Of a stretch of DNA of 64,000 bases, positions 48,910-57,198 are shown in pieces. Position 1 is the first letter of the stretch. Every line of letters begins with the position of its first letter. This DNA comes from Synergistaceae bacterium (lineage in GTDB: Bacteria > Synergistota > Synergistia > Synergistales > Aminobacteriaceae): the NCBI GenBank assembly GCA_018436725.1, contig JAHDKT010000029.1:1-64000 (forward strand), in the 5' to 3' direction. The notes beneath the pieces were generated by a model. It was not told the origin of the DNA, searched no databases, and saw nothing but the letters and a program-made list of their open reading frames with translations. Position numbers and translations under genes: made by a program.

Positions 48910-48912
48910 GCC

Positions 48913-49269
48913 GTGCGCGATTTTCCCAGACCGAAGAAGGTCGAGGTGAAGATTTTCGAAGAGGTCCACGAGATGCGTCGAATTTCATTCGTGGACTTCA
49001 TGGAGATCATGCCCGAGATCGTCGAAAAGGTGTACCGCACCGAGGGTCCCGTCACTCCGGCGAAGGTGTTCGACGCCGCATTGCCGTGCATGGATCGCAT
49101 TCTGCGGACGTCGTTTCCCACGTTCACCGCCTGGAACGACCTGCCGGTCGAGCATTCGCTCTCCCTGCTCGAAGTCATCTGGGAGGAGAACGACATCTCC
49201 GGAATGATCGTAAATTTTACGAGCAAAATTCAGAAGGGACTGGGGGGGAAGGCGTTCCTGAAGATCTGA
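48913..49269 (+). CDS. Tail assembly chaperone, short form (G)
   Basis: Protein of 118 aa, helical (FVDFMEIMPEIVEKVYRTEG; LLEVIWEENDISGMIVNF). GTG start 3 bases after the tube stop. It coats the tape measure during tail building. Seven G bases at 49242-49248 near its end allow a -1 shift into the T frame. Confidence 0.8.
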   Translation: MRDFPRPKKVEVKIFEEVHEMRRISFVDFMEIMPEIVEKVYRTEGPVTPAKVFDAALPCMDRILRTSFPTFTAWNDLPVEHSLSLLEVIWEENDISGMIVNFTSKIQKGLGGKAFLKI

Positions 49270-49466
49270 CGTGGCCCTACATCCACCTGACTCTGAGGAT
49301 GCACTTCGGCATCACGCAAGAAGAGTTCTGCGGCATGACGTACTGGCAGGTGCGTGGGTACCTGCTCGCGTTGCCGTATGCGCTCGGGACGAAAAAAGAA
49401 ACCTCCGCGAAGGAGGACGACGAGGCTCGTCTTGACGAGTTTTTGAAGCGAATGGGCCGGGGCTGA
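48913..49466 (+). CDS. Tail assembly chaperone, -1 frameshift product (GT)
   Basis: Zero frame reads CTG GGG GGG AAG; slipping back one base on G GGG GGG gives GAA GGC and then DLTWPYIHLTLRMHFGITQE to a stop at 49466. The fusion has 112 residues of G plus 72 of T (184 aa). The T part has the helical signature TQEEFCGMTYWQVRGYL found in such chaperones. Location between tail tube and tape measure is the classical place for this shift. Confidence 0.8.
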
Positions 49467-49484
49467 TGCTCCGGCTCTTTTTTT
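49456..49484 (+). terminator. Terminator-like hairpin after the tail chaperone
   Basis: GCCGGGGC and GCTCCGGC pair (one G-U) around TGAT, which includes the T stop codon, then seven T residues. The tape measure gene starts 22 bases later. Confidence 0.75.
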
Positions 49485-49505
49485 GTATGCAGAGGTGGTG
49501 AAAAT

Positions 49506-52500
49506 GTGAATCTGAACGACGTGCGGATGCGGATAACCGCCGACGTCGCCGGGGCGCTCTCCGCGCTCGATGCTTTCTCAGGCAAGCTGAACACGTTCGG
49601 CAACCAGGCGCAGACGCTCGGCTCTTCGCTCGGGGGGGTGTTCAATCCGCTGATGAGCGCGTTGACCGCAGGAGTCGCGGCGGTCACGGCGGCGACGGCG
49701 GGGCTGACGAAGCAGATGCTCGACGTGGGCGGCGGCTTCGAGCTGCAAATGGCGATCGTGCAGGGGAAGGCGAACGCGAGCGCGGAGGACTTGGGGCGCA
49801 TGTCCGCGAAGGCGCGCGAACTTGGCGAAACCTTGCCGATAACGGCGACCGAGGCCGCGCAGGCGATGACGAACCTCACCGCCGCCGGCGCCGGGGTGGA
49901 AGGCACTCTTGCGGCGGTAGCGGACATCACGAAGCTCTCCGTGGTGCAGAATTACGACCTTGCCCGCACGAGCGCGCTGGTCGTCGAAACGCTGCGGAAC
50001 TTCAAAATGGAATGGTCGGAAGCGGGAAAAGTCGGAGACACGTTCAACCACGTCTTCAACAACACCGCGTTGAGCATAGACCAGCTCGCAGGAGGCTTCC
50101 AGTACATTTCACCCCTCGCGCGCCATCTGAACATGTCTCTGGAGGAGACCGTGACCGTTCTCGGGATGCTCGCCGACGCCGGTCTTAAGGGGGAGCAGGG
50201 CGCGACGACCCTGAGAGCCGTCATGGTCAACATCATCGATGCGGCGAACAAGGCCGACAGCGCCGCCGCGAAGGTGTTTGAGGAACTGGGGGTAAAGCTC
50301 CACGACGCGCAGGGAAATATGCGGAACGGCATGGACGTGCTGCTCGATCTGTCCAATACCTCGATGAACGCCGCCCAGTCGTTCGAAATCTTCGGCACCC
50401 GCGCGTTCGCAGGCGGCCTCGTGGCGAAAGAGGCGTTCGGACAGCTCGGAGAGAAGTTGAAGGAGTTGGAACAAGACGCGGGCAACGTGGACCGGAATCT
50501 CAAGCTTATTACCGCAACGTTCCTCATGCTGAAAAAGGGCATCGAAAGCGCTGCGGAAGAGACCACGCACATCGGATTCGCTCAGATCGAAACCGAGGCG
50601 AAAAGCGCTGCCGAGAGCATCAGGGGCCTCATTCTTGAATTCAATTCATGGGCGCGGGAGAGCGAGATATTCGGCAAGACGCTCGGCACGCTCTTCGGAG
50701 AGTTCAACAAGGGCATCCCGTCGGTGGAGAGCTTCCGCGCGTCGCTCAAGTCCATCAAGGTGGAAGATGTCGTGGCGAGATTCAACGACTTCGTGGCCGG
50801 AACGAAACGTCTTGTCGCCGGGCTGATGGACTTCGCCAACGCCGTCCCGTGGGGGCTGATCATCGATAACCTGGGGACGATCGCACAGATCATAGTCGTA
50901 GGTTGGGCGGCCGGGAAGATTGCCGCCGTAACCGCCGCCATCGTTGGCCTTTCCGGGGCTTTCGACGTTCTGAAAACAGCCGTGGTGGGCGCCGGGGCGG
51001 CAATCGCCGCTCATCCCATCCTTACCGCGCTTGCCGCGACGGCGGCGGGCATCGCCTCCATCGTCGACTCGGCGAACAAGATCGACGAGGCGCGGGCAAA
51101 GATAGAGGAGTACAACGCCGAAGCGGAGCGCATGGAGGATATCGCCCTAGCCTACACCGAGGCTCTCAACGGGAATCTTGAAGCCTTGGAAATCTTGCCG
51201 AAGAAGTATCAAGATATGGCGAATGAAACACTGAAAGCCCGCATTGAGACGGAGAAATTCCAGAAGGCCTTCGATGGCGTGACCGATGCCGCGCTACTGG
51301 CAACGAAGGCGATTTTCGAAGCAGGGCTATCCTCAGAGGAGCAGGTGAAACAGCTCTCCGCTCTCTGGGGCGATGAACTCGCCGACAACTTCCGGCGCAA
51401 CGGCGCTTCGGCGATGGGAGCCTTCCTCTCGAACTTCGAGAACATGCCCGCGGACGTCCGGAGCGTTATGGTCCAGGTGGCGAACTCCGTGCTCGAAGGC
51501 GTCGAGAAGGTAAAGGACGCTGTGGAGGATGTGCCCAAAGCCACGGAGACGGTCGCGGGATCGCTCCGGAGTGCCGCCGCTGAAATACAGGAGTACTTCG
51601 TCGCGGCGAGTGAAAGCGTCGGGGAACTTGTGAACGACGCTTTCCTCAGTGCGGAGCAGGGGGTCGACTCCCTCAAGGAGCAGATTGGCGCGAAAGCGGA
51701 AGAAGTCGGGAAAAGCCTTGCGGAGAAATTCAAAAACCCGGCACTCAAAGACGCGGTTGTCAACTCCATGCGCGAGATCGGCAAGCAGAGCGGAAACGCC
51801 CTTTTCGTCGAGGTCGCGGACGCGATGCAGAAGGTAGAGAAGACCGTCAAGGAGTTTTCCGACAAGGCGAAGACGCTGCTTGCGGAAGCCTTCGAGGAAT
51901 TCGACACACTTGGAGTGGGCGTCGGCAACGTGCTTGCCGAGACCGAGAACTTCGTTGGGATGGTGATGGAATCCGCAGGGAAGAGCCTTGTCCAAATCGT
52001 GAACAAGACGACCGGCGAAATCGTCGCCACCGGAAGCGAAGCGGCGCAGATGATGGGATCCTCGATCGGCGACATTCTCCGGGAGAACCAAACGCTCGCA
52101 CGCACGACCGGCGGCATGGTCGCAGGGGAATTCAACGCAGCGGCGTTGCAGCTTCAGGAGTCGGCGCGGAAAGCGCAGGCGGCGGCGGAGTTGGCAGGTG
52201 GCGCGATTGAAAAGAAGCTTACCGAGCCTATGGACAGGTTCGCGAATAAAAGCGTGCAGCTTGTGGACGACGGCATGGGGAATCTGAAAATGGTCGTCGT
52301 CGACGCCGCCGAAGCAGGTGGAAGCGCCATCACGGGAAAGATGATTCCACCGCTCGAAAAGACCGGCGAGACCGCAAAAACAACAGGCGCCGCGATCGGA
52401 GGGCTTGCCGCCGAAGCCGTCAAAGTCGCGGACGGATTCAAGGCCGCAATCGACGGTATCGACAATGCAATCAGCACAATGGGCGAGCGCATGGTATCCG

Positions 52501-52823
52501 CGCTCCATAGCGCCGTCGAGGGCTTGAAGGTTGTCTTCGAGCAGATCGGCATCGACAGCGGTAATTCCATGATGACGGCGCTCAATCGCCAGGTCGAGGC
52601 GGCTATCCCGTCTCTGAGCACGACCGCAGCGAACGCTGGTATGTCCATGGGTCAGTCGATGGGGCGAAGCCTCGAAAGCGCGATGCAGACATCGCTGCAA
52701 AACATCGCCCGCGCAATAGACGCAATGGCGCGGCGTGCGGCATCCGCAGTACCGGCGGCGGCAGGCTCCGGCGGGAACGTTGACGCGGCAGCGCTGGCGG
52801 CGGCATACGCGAGGGAGGGGTAA
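49506..52823 (+). CDS. Tape measure protein
   Basis: Protein of 1105 aa that sets tail length and passes through the tube. N-terminal MNLNDVRMRITADVAGALSA, a TP901-type region (AREAE-like MSAKARELGETLPITATEAA, LNMSLEETVTVLGMLADAGL, GEQGATTLRAVMVNI), hydrophobic segments near 455-520 and a very long alpha-helical body with a serine- and alanine-rich end. GTG start follows AGAGGTGG. Confidence 0.9.
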   Translation: MNLNDVRMRITADVAGALSALDAFSGKLNTFGNQAQTLGSSLGGVFNPLMSALTAGVAAVTAATAGLTKQMLDVGGGFELQMAIVQGKANASAEDLGRMSAKARELGETLPITATEAAQAMTNLTAAGAGVEGTLAAVADITKLSVVQNYDLARTSALVVETLRNFKMEWSEAGKVGDTFNHVFNNTALSIDQLAGGFQYISPLARHLNMSLEETVTVLGMLADAGLKGEQGATTLRAVMVNIIDAANKADSAAAKVFEELGVKLHDAQGNMRNGMDVLLDLSNTSMNAAQSFEIFGTRAFAGGLVAKEAFGQLGEKLKELEQDAGNVDRNLKLITATFLMLKKGIESAAEETTHIGFAQIETEAKSAAESIRGLILEFNSWARESEIFGKTLGTLFGEFNKGIPSVESFRASLKSIKVEDVVARFNDFVAGTKRLVAGLMDFANAVPWGLIIDNLGTIAQIIVVGWAAGKIAAVTAAIVGLSGAFDVLKTAVVGAGAAIAAHPILTALAATAAGIASIVDSANKIDEARAKIEEYNAEAERMEDIALAYTEALNGNLEALEILPKKYQDMANETLKARIETEKFQKAFDGVTDAALLATKAIFEAGLSSEEQVKQLSALWGDELADNFRRNGASAMGAFLSNFENMPADVRSVMVQVANSVLEGVEKVKDAVEDVPKATETVAGSLRSAAAEIQEYFVAASESVGELVNDAFLSAEQGVDSLKEQIGAKAEEVGKSLAEKFKNPALKDAVVNSMREIGKQSGNALFVEVADAMQKVEKTVKEFSDKAKTLLAEAFEEFDTLGVGVGNVLAETENFVGMVMESAGKSLVQIVNKTTGEIVATGSEAAQMMGSSIGDILRENQTLARTTGGMVAGEFNAAALQLQESARKAQAAAELAGGAIEKKLTEPMDRFANKSVQLVDDGMGNLKMVVVDAAEAGGSAITGKMIPPLEKTGETAKTTGAAIGGLAAEAVKVADGFKAAIDGIDNAISTMGERMVSALHSAVEGLKVVFEQIGIDSGNSMMTALNRQVEAAIPSLSTTAANAGMSMGQSMGRSLESAMQTSLQNIARAIDAMARRAASAVPAAAGSGGNVDAAALAAAYAREG

Positions 52824-52827
52824 AAGC

Positions 52828-53142
52828 ATGAAGATTTTAGGCTCGGATTTGCTTTACCCTCCGACGAATCAGGACTACAAGCGCGAGACGTTCCCCATCG
52901 GAGTACAGCGGCGCGCGCTGGACGGCTCCATGGATACACATGTTCGGGCGACTAAAAAACGGTGGTCGTTCAAGGTGCTTGAACAGGGGCTTGAAGCTCT
53001 GCTCGTCCCGTATCTGGACGGAACGCCGTTCGAGTTCGAGGACATCGACGAGGAGGAATACATGGTCGTTCTCACCGGCGTCGTCCCTGTCGCCGGATAT
53101 CCGTCCGTGGCGGAACTCTCCATCAGTCTGGAGGAAGCATGA
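52828..53142 (+). CDS. Small tail protein, 104 aa
   Basis: Beta-rich protein (FPIGVQRRALDGSMDTHVRA, KKRWSFKVLEQGLEAL, YMVVLTGVVPV) resembling distal tail or tube-tip components. Starts 5 bases after the tape measure and overlaps the next gene by 4. Confidence 0.68.
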   Translation: MKILGSDLLYPPTNQDYKRETFPIGVQRRALDGSMDTHVRATKKRWSFKVLEQGLEALLVPYLDGTPFEFEDIDEEEYMVVLTGVVPVAGYPSVAELSISLEEA

Positions 53143-54641
53143 TGCGGTGCTCTCTGGGGTATTTAGCCTCCGACCGCATCCGCTGGCAGATGACCGCACG
53201 GATACCGGCGCGGCAGCTCATGCGGGCCGTGCTGCCGTACCACGCCGCCGCGCTCCTCCCGGCGAGAATGGGATGGGGGCAGAATCTTGTTCCGTGGGAA
53301 TTGGACCTCCGTTCCGACGAGGCCGGGACGGGCTCGTGTCCGTGGGAGATCACCATCCGCTCGACGACTGATCCGCGAATTACGTCATCGGAGGGAGCGC
53401 TTTTGCCGGGCAGTTACCTTGAATCCCTTCCGAACGGCGAGACGAAAGCGGCACTCGTTCTTCGGGCAAGCGTCCCGGCGGGCAAGACCGTATCCGTCTC
53501 CACGGTGGACGAGCTGACGCTTTTCTCCGGTTCCGTAGTCAGGAGCGCCTACGACGCGGAATCCGACACGTGGACCGTCACGGCGGCGGACCCGCTTTCC
53601 GCGCAGGGCATGGATGAGGAATTCGAGATCGTCCGTGCGGGTGACGTGGCGGAAGTGATACCGTTCGAGTTTTTGGACTTGTCGCAAGGTACCGCATTCC
53701 CGACGGTCCCGGTATCCGAAGGTATCACGCTGCGGTACTGGGTGCAGCTTTTGGAGGCGTTGCGCGGTGCGCGGCTGTACTACGATCCGGTAGCGGAGAG
53801 CTACGTTCTCTCGGACAACCCGCGTGCATGGAACCTCTCCAAAGTTCTCACGTTCTCGGAGGAGGTAGATGCTTCGCAGTACTTCAATCTCGTGGTCGCT
53901 GAACAGAACGACTCATGGGAAGAGAACGCGGCGAGGGCGACAACCACGAAGGATTACCAGAGCTACCGGCTGACCGTCGACCGCGCCGGAGACAAAATTT
54001 TCAGCGCGAAGTTGACGAGAGAGGGCGCAACGCTCGTCGACGAGGTATTCGAGTACGACGCTGACAATCAGCTGACAAGACAGGTATCGAGGAAAGATTC
54101 CAAGACGACCACGACCGAATACGTTATTCAACCGGGGGAAGTTCCGTTTGTGAAGCGCGAAATGTCCGTCACGGTCGACCCGTCGACGGAGACGGAGTTC
54201 GACGAAAGGCGCATCAGGAGCGTGGACGTGGCTTTAAGCGACGAGCGCTCCCTCGTGGTGCGGTTGATCGAGACTCGGGAATGGTGGGAGGGAGAAGGGG
54301 CGGGTACAACACCCGCCGCGCCGGAACCGGACCCGCTGGACCCGCCGACGCCGGAACCTCTGACGCTGTACATGCCTGTGATGTCGGTATCCGTGGCATC
54401 TAGCGGACGCGCGACGATCTCGTTTTACCTCCAAGGCGGGACGAGCGCGGACGTATTCAGCGGGCTGACCTACACCGCTCCCGCCGGGATCGACGTGAGC
54501 ACCGGCACCGGGCAGACTCGGTATCGCTCGTATCTGGTGACGCGAGGCGGCGCAACGCCGGGGACGTATCAAATCCCGTTCGTCGTCACGTCCGGCTCCA
54601 CGACATGGAATAGAACGGTATCGGTGGTGGTGACGATATGA
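53139..54641 (+). CDS. Tail hub-like protein with Ig-like C-terminal domain, 500 aa
   Basis: N-terminal MTARIPARQLMRAVLPYHAA and a beta barrel-like body fit hub proteins of baseplates. A proline-rich linker (PAAPEPDPLDPPTPEPLTLY, about 390-410) is followed by an Ig-like beta domain (SVASSGRATISFYLQGGTSA). Such add-on domains bind polysaccharide weakly. It overlaps the next gene by 4 bases. Confidence 0.68.
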   Translation: MMRCSLGYLASDRIRWQMTARIPARQLMRAVLPYHAAALLPARMGWGQNLVPWELDLRSDEAGTGSCPWEITIRSTTDPRITSSEGALLPGSYLESLPNGETKAALVLRASVPAGKTVSVSTVDELTLFSGSVVRSAYDAESDTWTVTAADPLSAQGMDEEFEIVRAGDVAEVIPFEFLDLSQGTAFPTVPVSEGITLRYWVQLLEALRGARLYYDPVAESYVLSDNPRAWNLSKVLTFSEEVDASQYFNLVVAEQNDSWEENAARATTTKDYQSYRLTVDRAGDKIFSAKLTREGATLVDEVFEYDADNQLTRQVSRKDSKTTTTEYVIQPGEVPFVKREMSVTVDPSTETEFDERRIRSVDVALSDERSLVVRLIETREWWEGEGAGTTPAAPEPDPLDPPTPEPLTLYMPVMSVSVASSGRATISFYLQGGTSADVFSGLTYTAPAGIDVSTGTGQTRYRSYLVTRGGATPGTYQIPFVVTSGSTTWNRTVSVVVTI

Positions 54642-56188
54642 GCACGACGATGACGCCTTCCGCGTTCATATCCAAAATTCGCGCCGGGGAGGCGATTGTT
54701 CCGCCGGTGACGGTCAAGGCGTTCGGCCCCGGCGATATCCCCGGAGGGTACAAGGCGTTCGATGGCGGCACATATACGATCAACGACCCGAAATATGGGC
54801 CGGTCGGGACAAAACATTTGCGCCCTCGCGTGACTGGGTCGAACCCGTGGTCAATCGCTATCGGCGGCGGTGTGCTGCTGGAGAATTACAATCCGGTCGG
54901 GTACAAGACGGATATCGTAATTACGAAGTCGGCAAGCGGACATGTGGTCGTTCGCGGCGAATGGTCCATGGCGACGACGATCCTGGATAATCGCGGGAAC
55001 AAAACGTTCGGTCAGTGGAGCAATTTCGATGGGCGAATCGAGTTCGACGTGAGCGCGGGAACTACTGAGCCTACGCCGACCGACCCGGCGACCCCGTTTA
55101 CCGTGACCGGTCCGTCGGGGATTTTCCCGCGCCCTGAAAGATCCGCGATCATCGGAGTGTTGCGGCAATCAATCCCGTATCAGAATACGACGGTAGTTTT
55201 TTCGCCGTCGAACCCAGGGTGCGGAGTAGCGGGGCGGTCCGACGGTGGGAGAGACATTTCCATCGGCCCAAGCACGCGGCTCGGTAAATTCCGAATCGGA
55301 ATTCAGGGGCTGGTATCCGGGCAATACGTCACGGTCTACGCCGCTGGAGAAGTGGAAATCACCGCTACCGAGGGTACCCCGGAAGACCCGGTTGTCCCCC
55401 CCGACTATCCTTATGTCCCCGACCCCGTTTTGCCTGAGGTCCCGTCCGTCCCATCGATGGTGCTGCAAAAATCCACGGTCGAAACTACGGCCTTGGGAGA
55501 CGAGGACGGAAACGTCGAATGGGTCGTCGTGGCGACGACGGAAGCGGACGGAACCGGAAGTATCGAGGCTGAAGCTTTGCCGCGTCGAATGATTAGCGAC
55601 TACTTGCCCGCGCCGAAGATTTTCAGACCTGTACAGCGGCGATCTTTGAAGCGCTCCTTGACAGTTGAGGACGCGCAATCGGTCGAGGAGCTTGGGGAGC
55701 AAGAGAAGCGGATTCGCTTCGCTGGCGTGGATTCCTGGGGAGCGCTTCAACAGTACGCGGAATCCGCACTGCGGGACGCGGCGCGATGCGTTCGGGGAAT
55801 GGCGACGATTCCATGCAATCCCATGATGAGGTCTGGCGACACGGTGAATTACAACGGGCACGAATGGTACGTCGAGCGGGCGCAGCACAATTTCAGCGAC
55901 TGGACGACGCACGTCACCATGCGGCGCGTTCCTTTGGGCGCGGAGATTGCCGGAGTGTTCTTTTCATCTCCTGGGAATGTGGAAAGCGCGATAGTGCGCG
56001 TGGTCAAGGACGCTACAGGTCGCGTGAATAACGCGGTCGAGGCTACGGTGCTGCAAAAGCTGGACGCAAGGACGTACACGGTCAAGGTCCAAAACTCAGA
56101 CGAGATTGTCACGGTCAAGAGCGATCACGTGCTTTTCGGTGATCTCATCGCCGGGCGGACAATTCTGATAGGGAGGGGAACAAAGTGA
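54638..56188 (+). CDS. Second tail hub/baseplate protein, 516 aa
   Basis: N-terminal half is low-complexity beta sequence with a PVVPPDYPYVPDPVLPEVPS linker at about 250-270. The C-terminal part (VEELGEQEKRIRFAGVDSWG; MMRSGDTVNYNGHEWYVERA; VLQKLDARTYTVKV) looks like the end of a hub plus an OB-type domain. Together with 53139 it may represent one ancestral hub gene split by inserted Ig-like domains. Confidence 0.65.
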   Translation: MSTTMTPSAFISKIRAGEAIVPPVTVKAFGPGDIPGGYKAFDGGTYTINDPKYGPVGTKHLRPRVTGSNPWSIAIGGGVLLENYNPVGYKTDIVITKSASGHVVVRGEWSMATTILDNRGNKTFGQWSNFDGRIEFDVSAGTTEPTPTDPATPFTVTGPSGIFPRPERSAIIGVLRQSIPYQNTTVVFSPSNPGCGVAGRSDGGRDISIGPSTRLGKFRIGIQGLVSGQYVTVYAAGEVEITATEGTPEDPVVPPDYPYVPDPVLPEVPSVPSMVLQKSTVETTALGDEDGNVEWVVVATTEADGTGSIEAEALPRRMISDYLPAPKIFRPVQRRSLKRSLTVEDAQSVEELGEQEKRIRFAGVDSWGALQQYAESALRDAARCVRGMATIPCNPMMRSGDTVNYNGHEWYVERAQHNFSDWTTHVTMRRVPLGAEIAGVFFSSPGNVESAIVRVVKDATGRVNNAVEATVLQKLDARTYTVKVQNSDEIVTVKSDHVLFGDLIAGRTILIGRGTK

Positions 56189-57198
56189 TACCAAAGATCG
56201 ACATCTACAATGCCGCCGGGAGCGCCGTACAGGATTTAGCCTCGTTCGGCTCGCGTCCTCTCGGGGGGACGTCGAATCCGATTGAGGTGCAAATCTGGAA
56301 CGACAAAAGCACGACCGTAACAAATGAAGCGGTTGGAACAGGCGACGGGGTGACGGACGCCTTTTCGCTGGCGAACGGGAATTTGATACCCGGCTCGCCG
56401 TGCGTGGTCAAGGTCGCCGGGACAACGAAGACCGAAACGACGCACTACAGCCTTGACCGGGTGACGGGGATAGTGACATTCACACCGGGCAATATCCCGA
56501 CCGCCGGTCAAGCGGTGACGGTCTCATATCACTACGGCGCCGGCGCGGCGACTGCGGCGAGCGTGTACCTGCTGGCACGCCGGAGACAGACGTTCGTGGC
56601 GTCCGGCGCGTCAGTGACTCTCGCGGCGACGCCTTCGCGCATCTACGAGGTGCAGATCAATAGCGCCGTCACAACTGACTACACACTGACGGACAAGGTT
56701 GTCACGTTCGATCCGGCGCCGACGCCGGGAGACGCGATCCTCGTGATTTACGAGGATGAGAGCTGCAATCTGCAAATGCTCCAAGTCAAGAGTTCCGGCG
56801 TGGTTGATCCCTTCACGGTCGGCCTCTCCGACGACGCGCAAGGCTCGTATCTGGGGATAGGCGGGAGCGCGGAAGTCACGGACGAATCCGTGGGCGTGGG
56901 CGACGACGCGACTACGGTTTTCAGTCTGCTTTTCCCGTGCGTCGTGGAGGGAACGTTGGTCGTCAAGGTGGACGATGTGGAGACGGAGGTCACGCTAGAC
57001 CCTGTGACCGGGGAAATCGAGTTTGCGACGGCTCCGGCGGACGAGGCGGTCATCACGGCGTCGTATCGGTACTACCGGGTGCGGCAGATCGGCGCGATCA
57101 ATCCGGGATGCGCGAGACTGGTGCAGCTCCGGGGGCATGCTCCGACGACGGCGACGCTCAGTAGGGGTGAGGCCCATTTGGAGGTGTGGGCGGTGTGA
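56185..57198 (+). CDS. Tail protein with repeated beta modules, 337 aa
   Basis: Contains at least two copies of a module: NEAVGTGDGVTDAFSLANGN to VTVSYHYG (about 51-117), and DESVGVGDDATTVFSLLFPC to ASYRYYR (about 236-303), with a degenerate copy between (ITTDYTLTDKVV-like). The same module is in the head protein at 44978. C-terminal GCARLVQLRGHAPTTATLS. Likely a distal tail or fibre-attachment protein. GTG start. Confidence 0.68.
   Translation: MIPKIDIYNAAGSAVQDLASFGSRPLGGTSNPIEVQIWNDKSTTVTNEAVGTGDGVTDAFSLANGNLIPGSPCVVKVAGTTKTETTHYSLDRVTGIVTFTPGNIPTAGQAVTVSYHYGAGAATAASVYLLARRRQTFVASGASVTLAATPSRIYEVQINSAVTTDYTLTDKVVTFDPAPTPGDAILVIYEDESCNLQMLQVKSSGVVDPFTVGLSDDAQGSYLGIGGSAEVTDESVGVGDDATTVFSLLFPCVVEGTLVVKVDDVETEVTLDPVTGEIEFATAPADEAVITASYRYYRVRQIGAINPGCARLVQLRGHAPTTATLSRGEAHLEVWAV

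Noticed and set aside
48099-49247. Rightward frame leading into the T part of the tail chaperone
   Set aside because: Upstream of the G7 run it is a shadow of the tail tube and G genes; only the part after the frameshift is coding.
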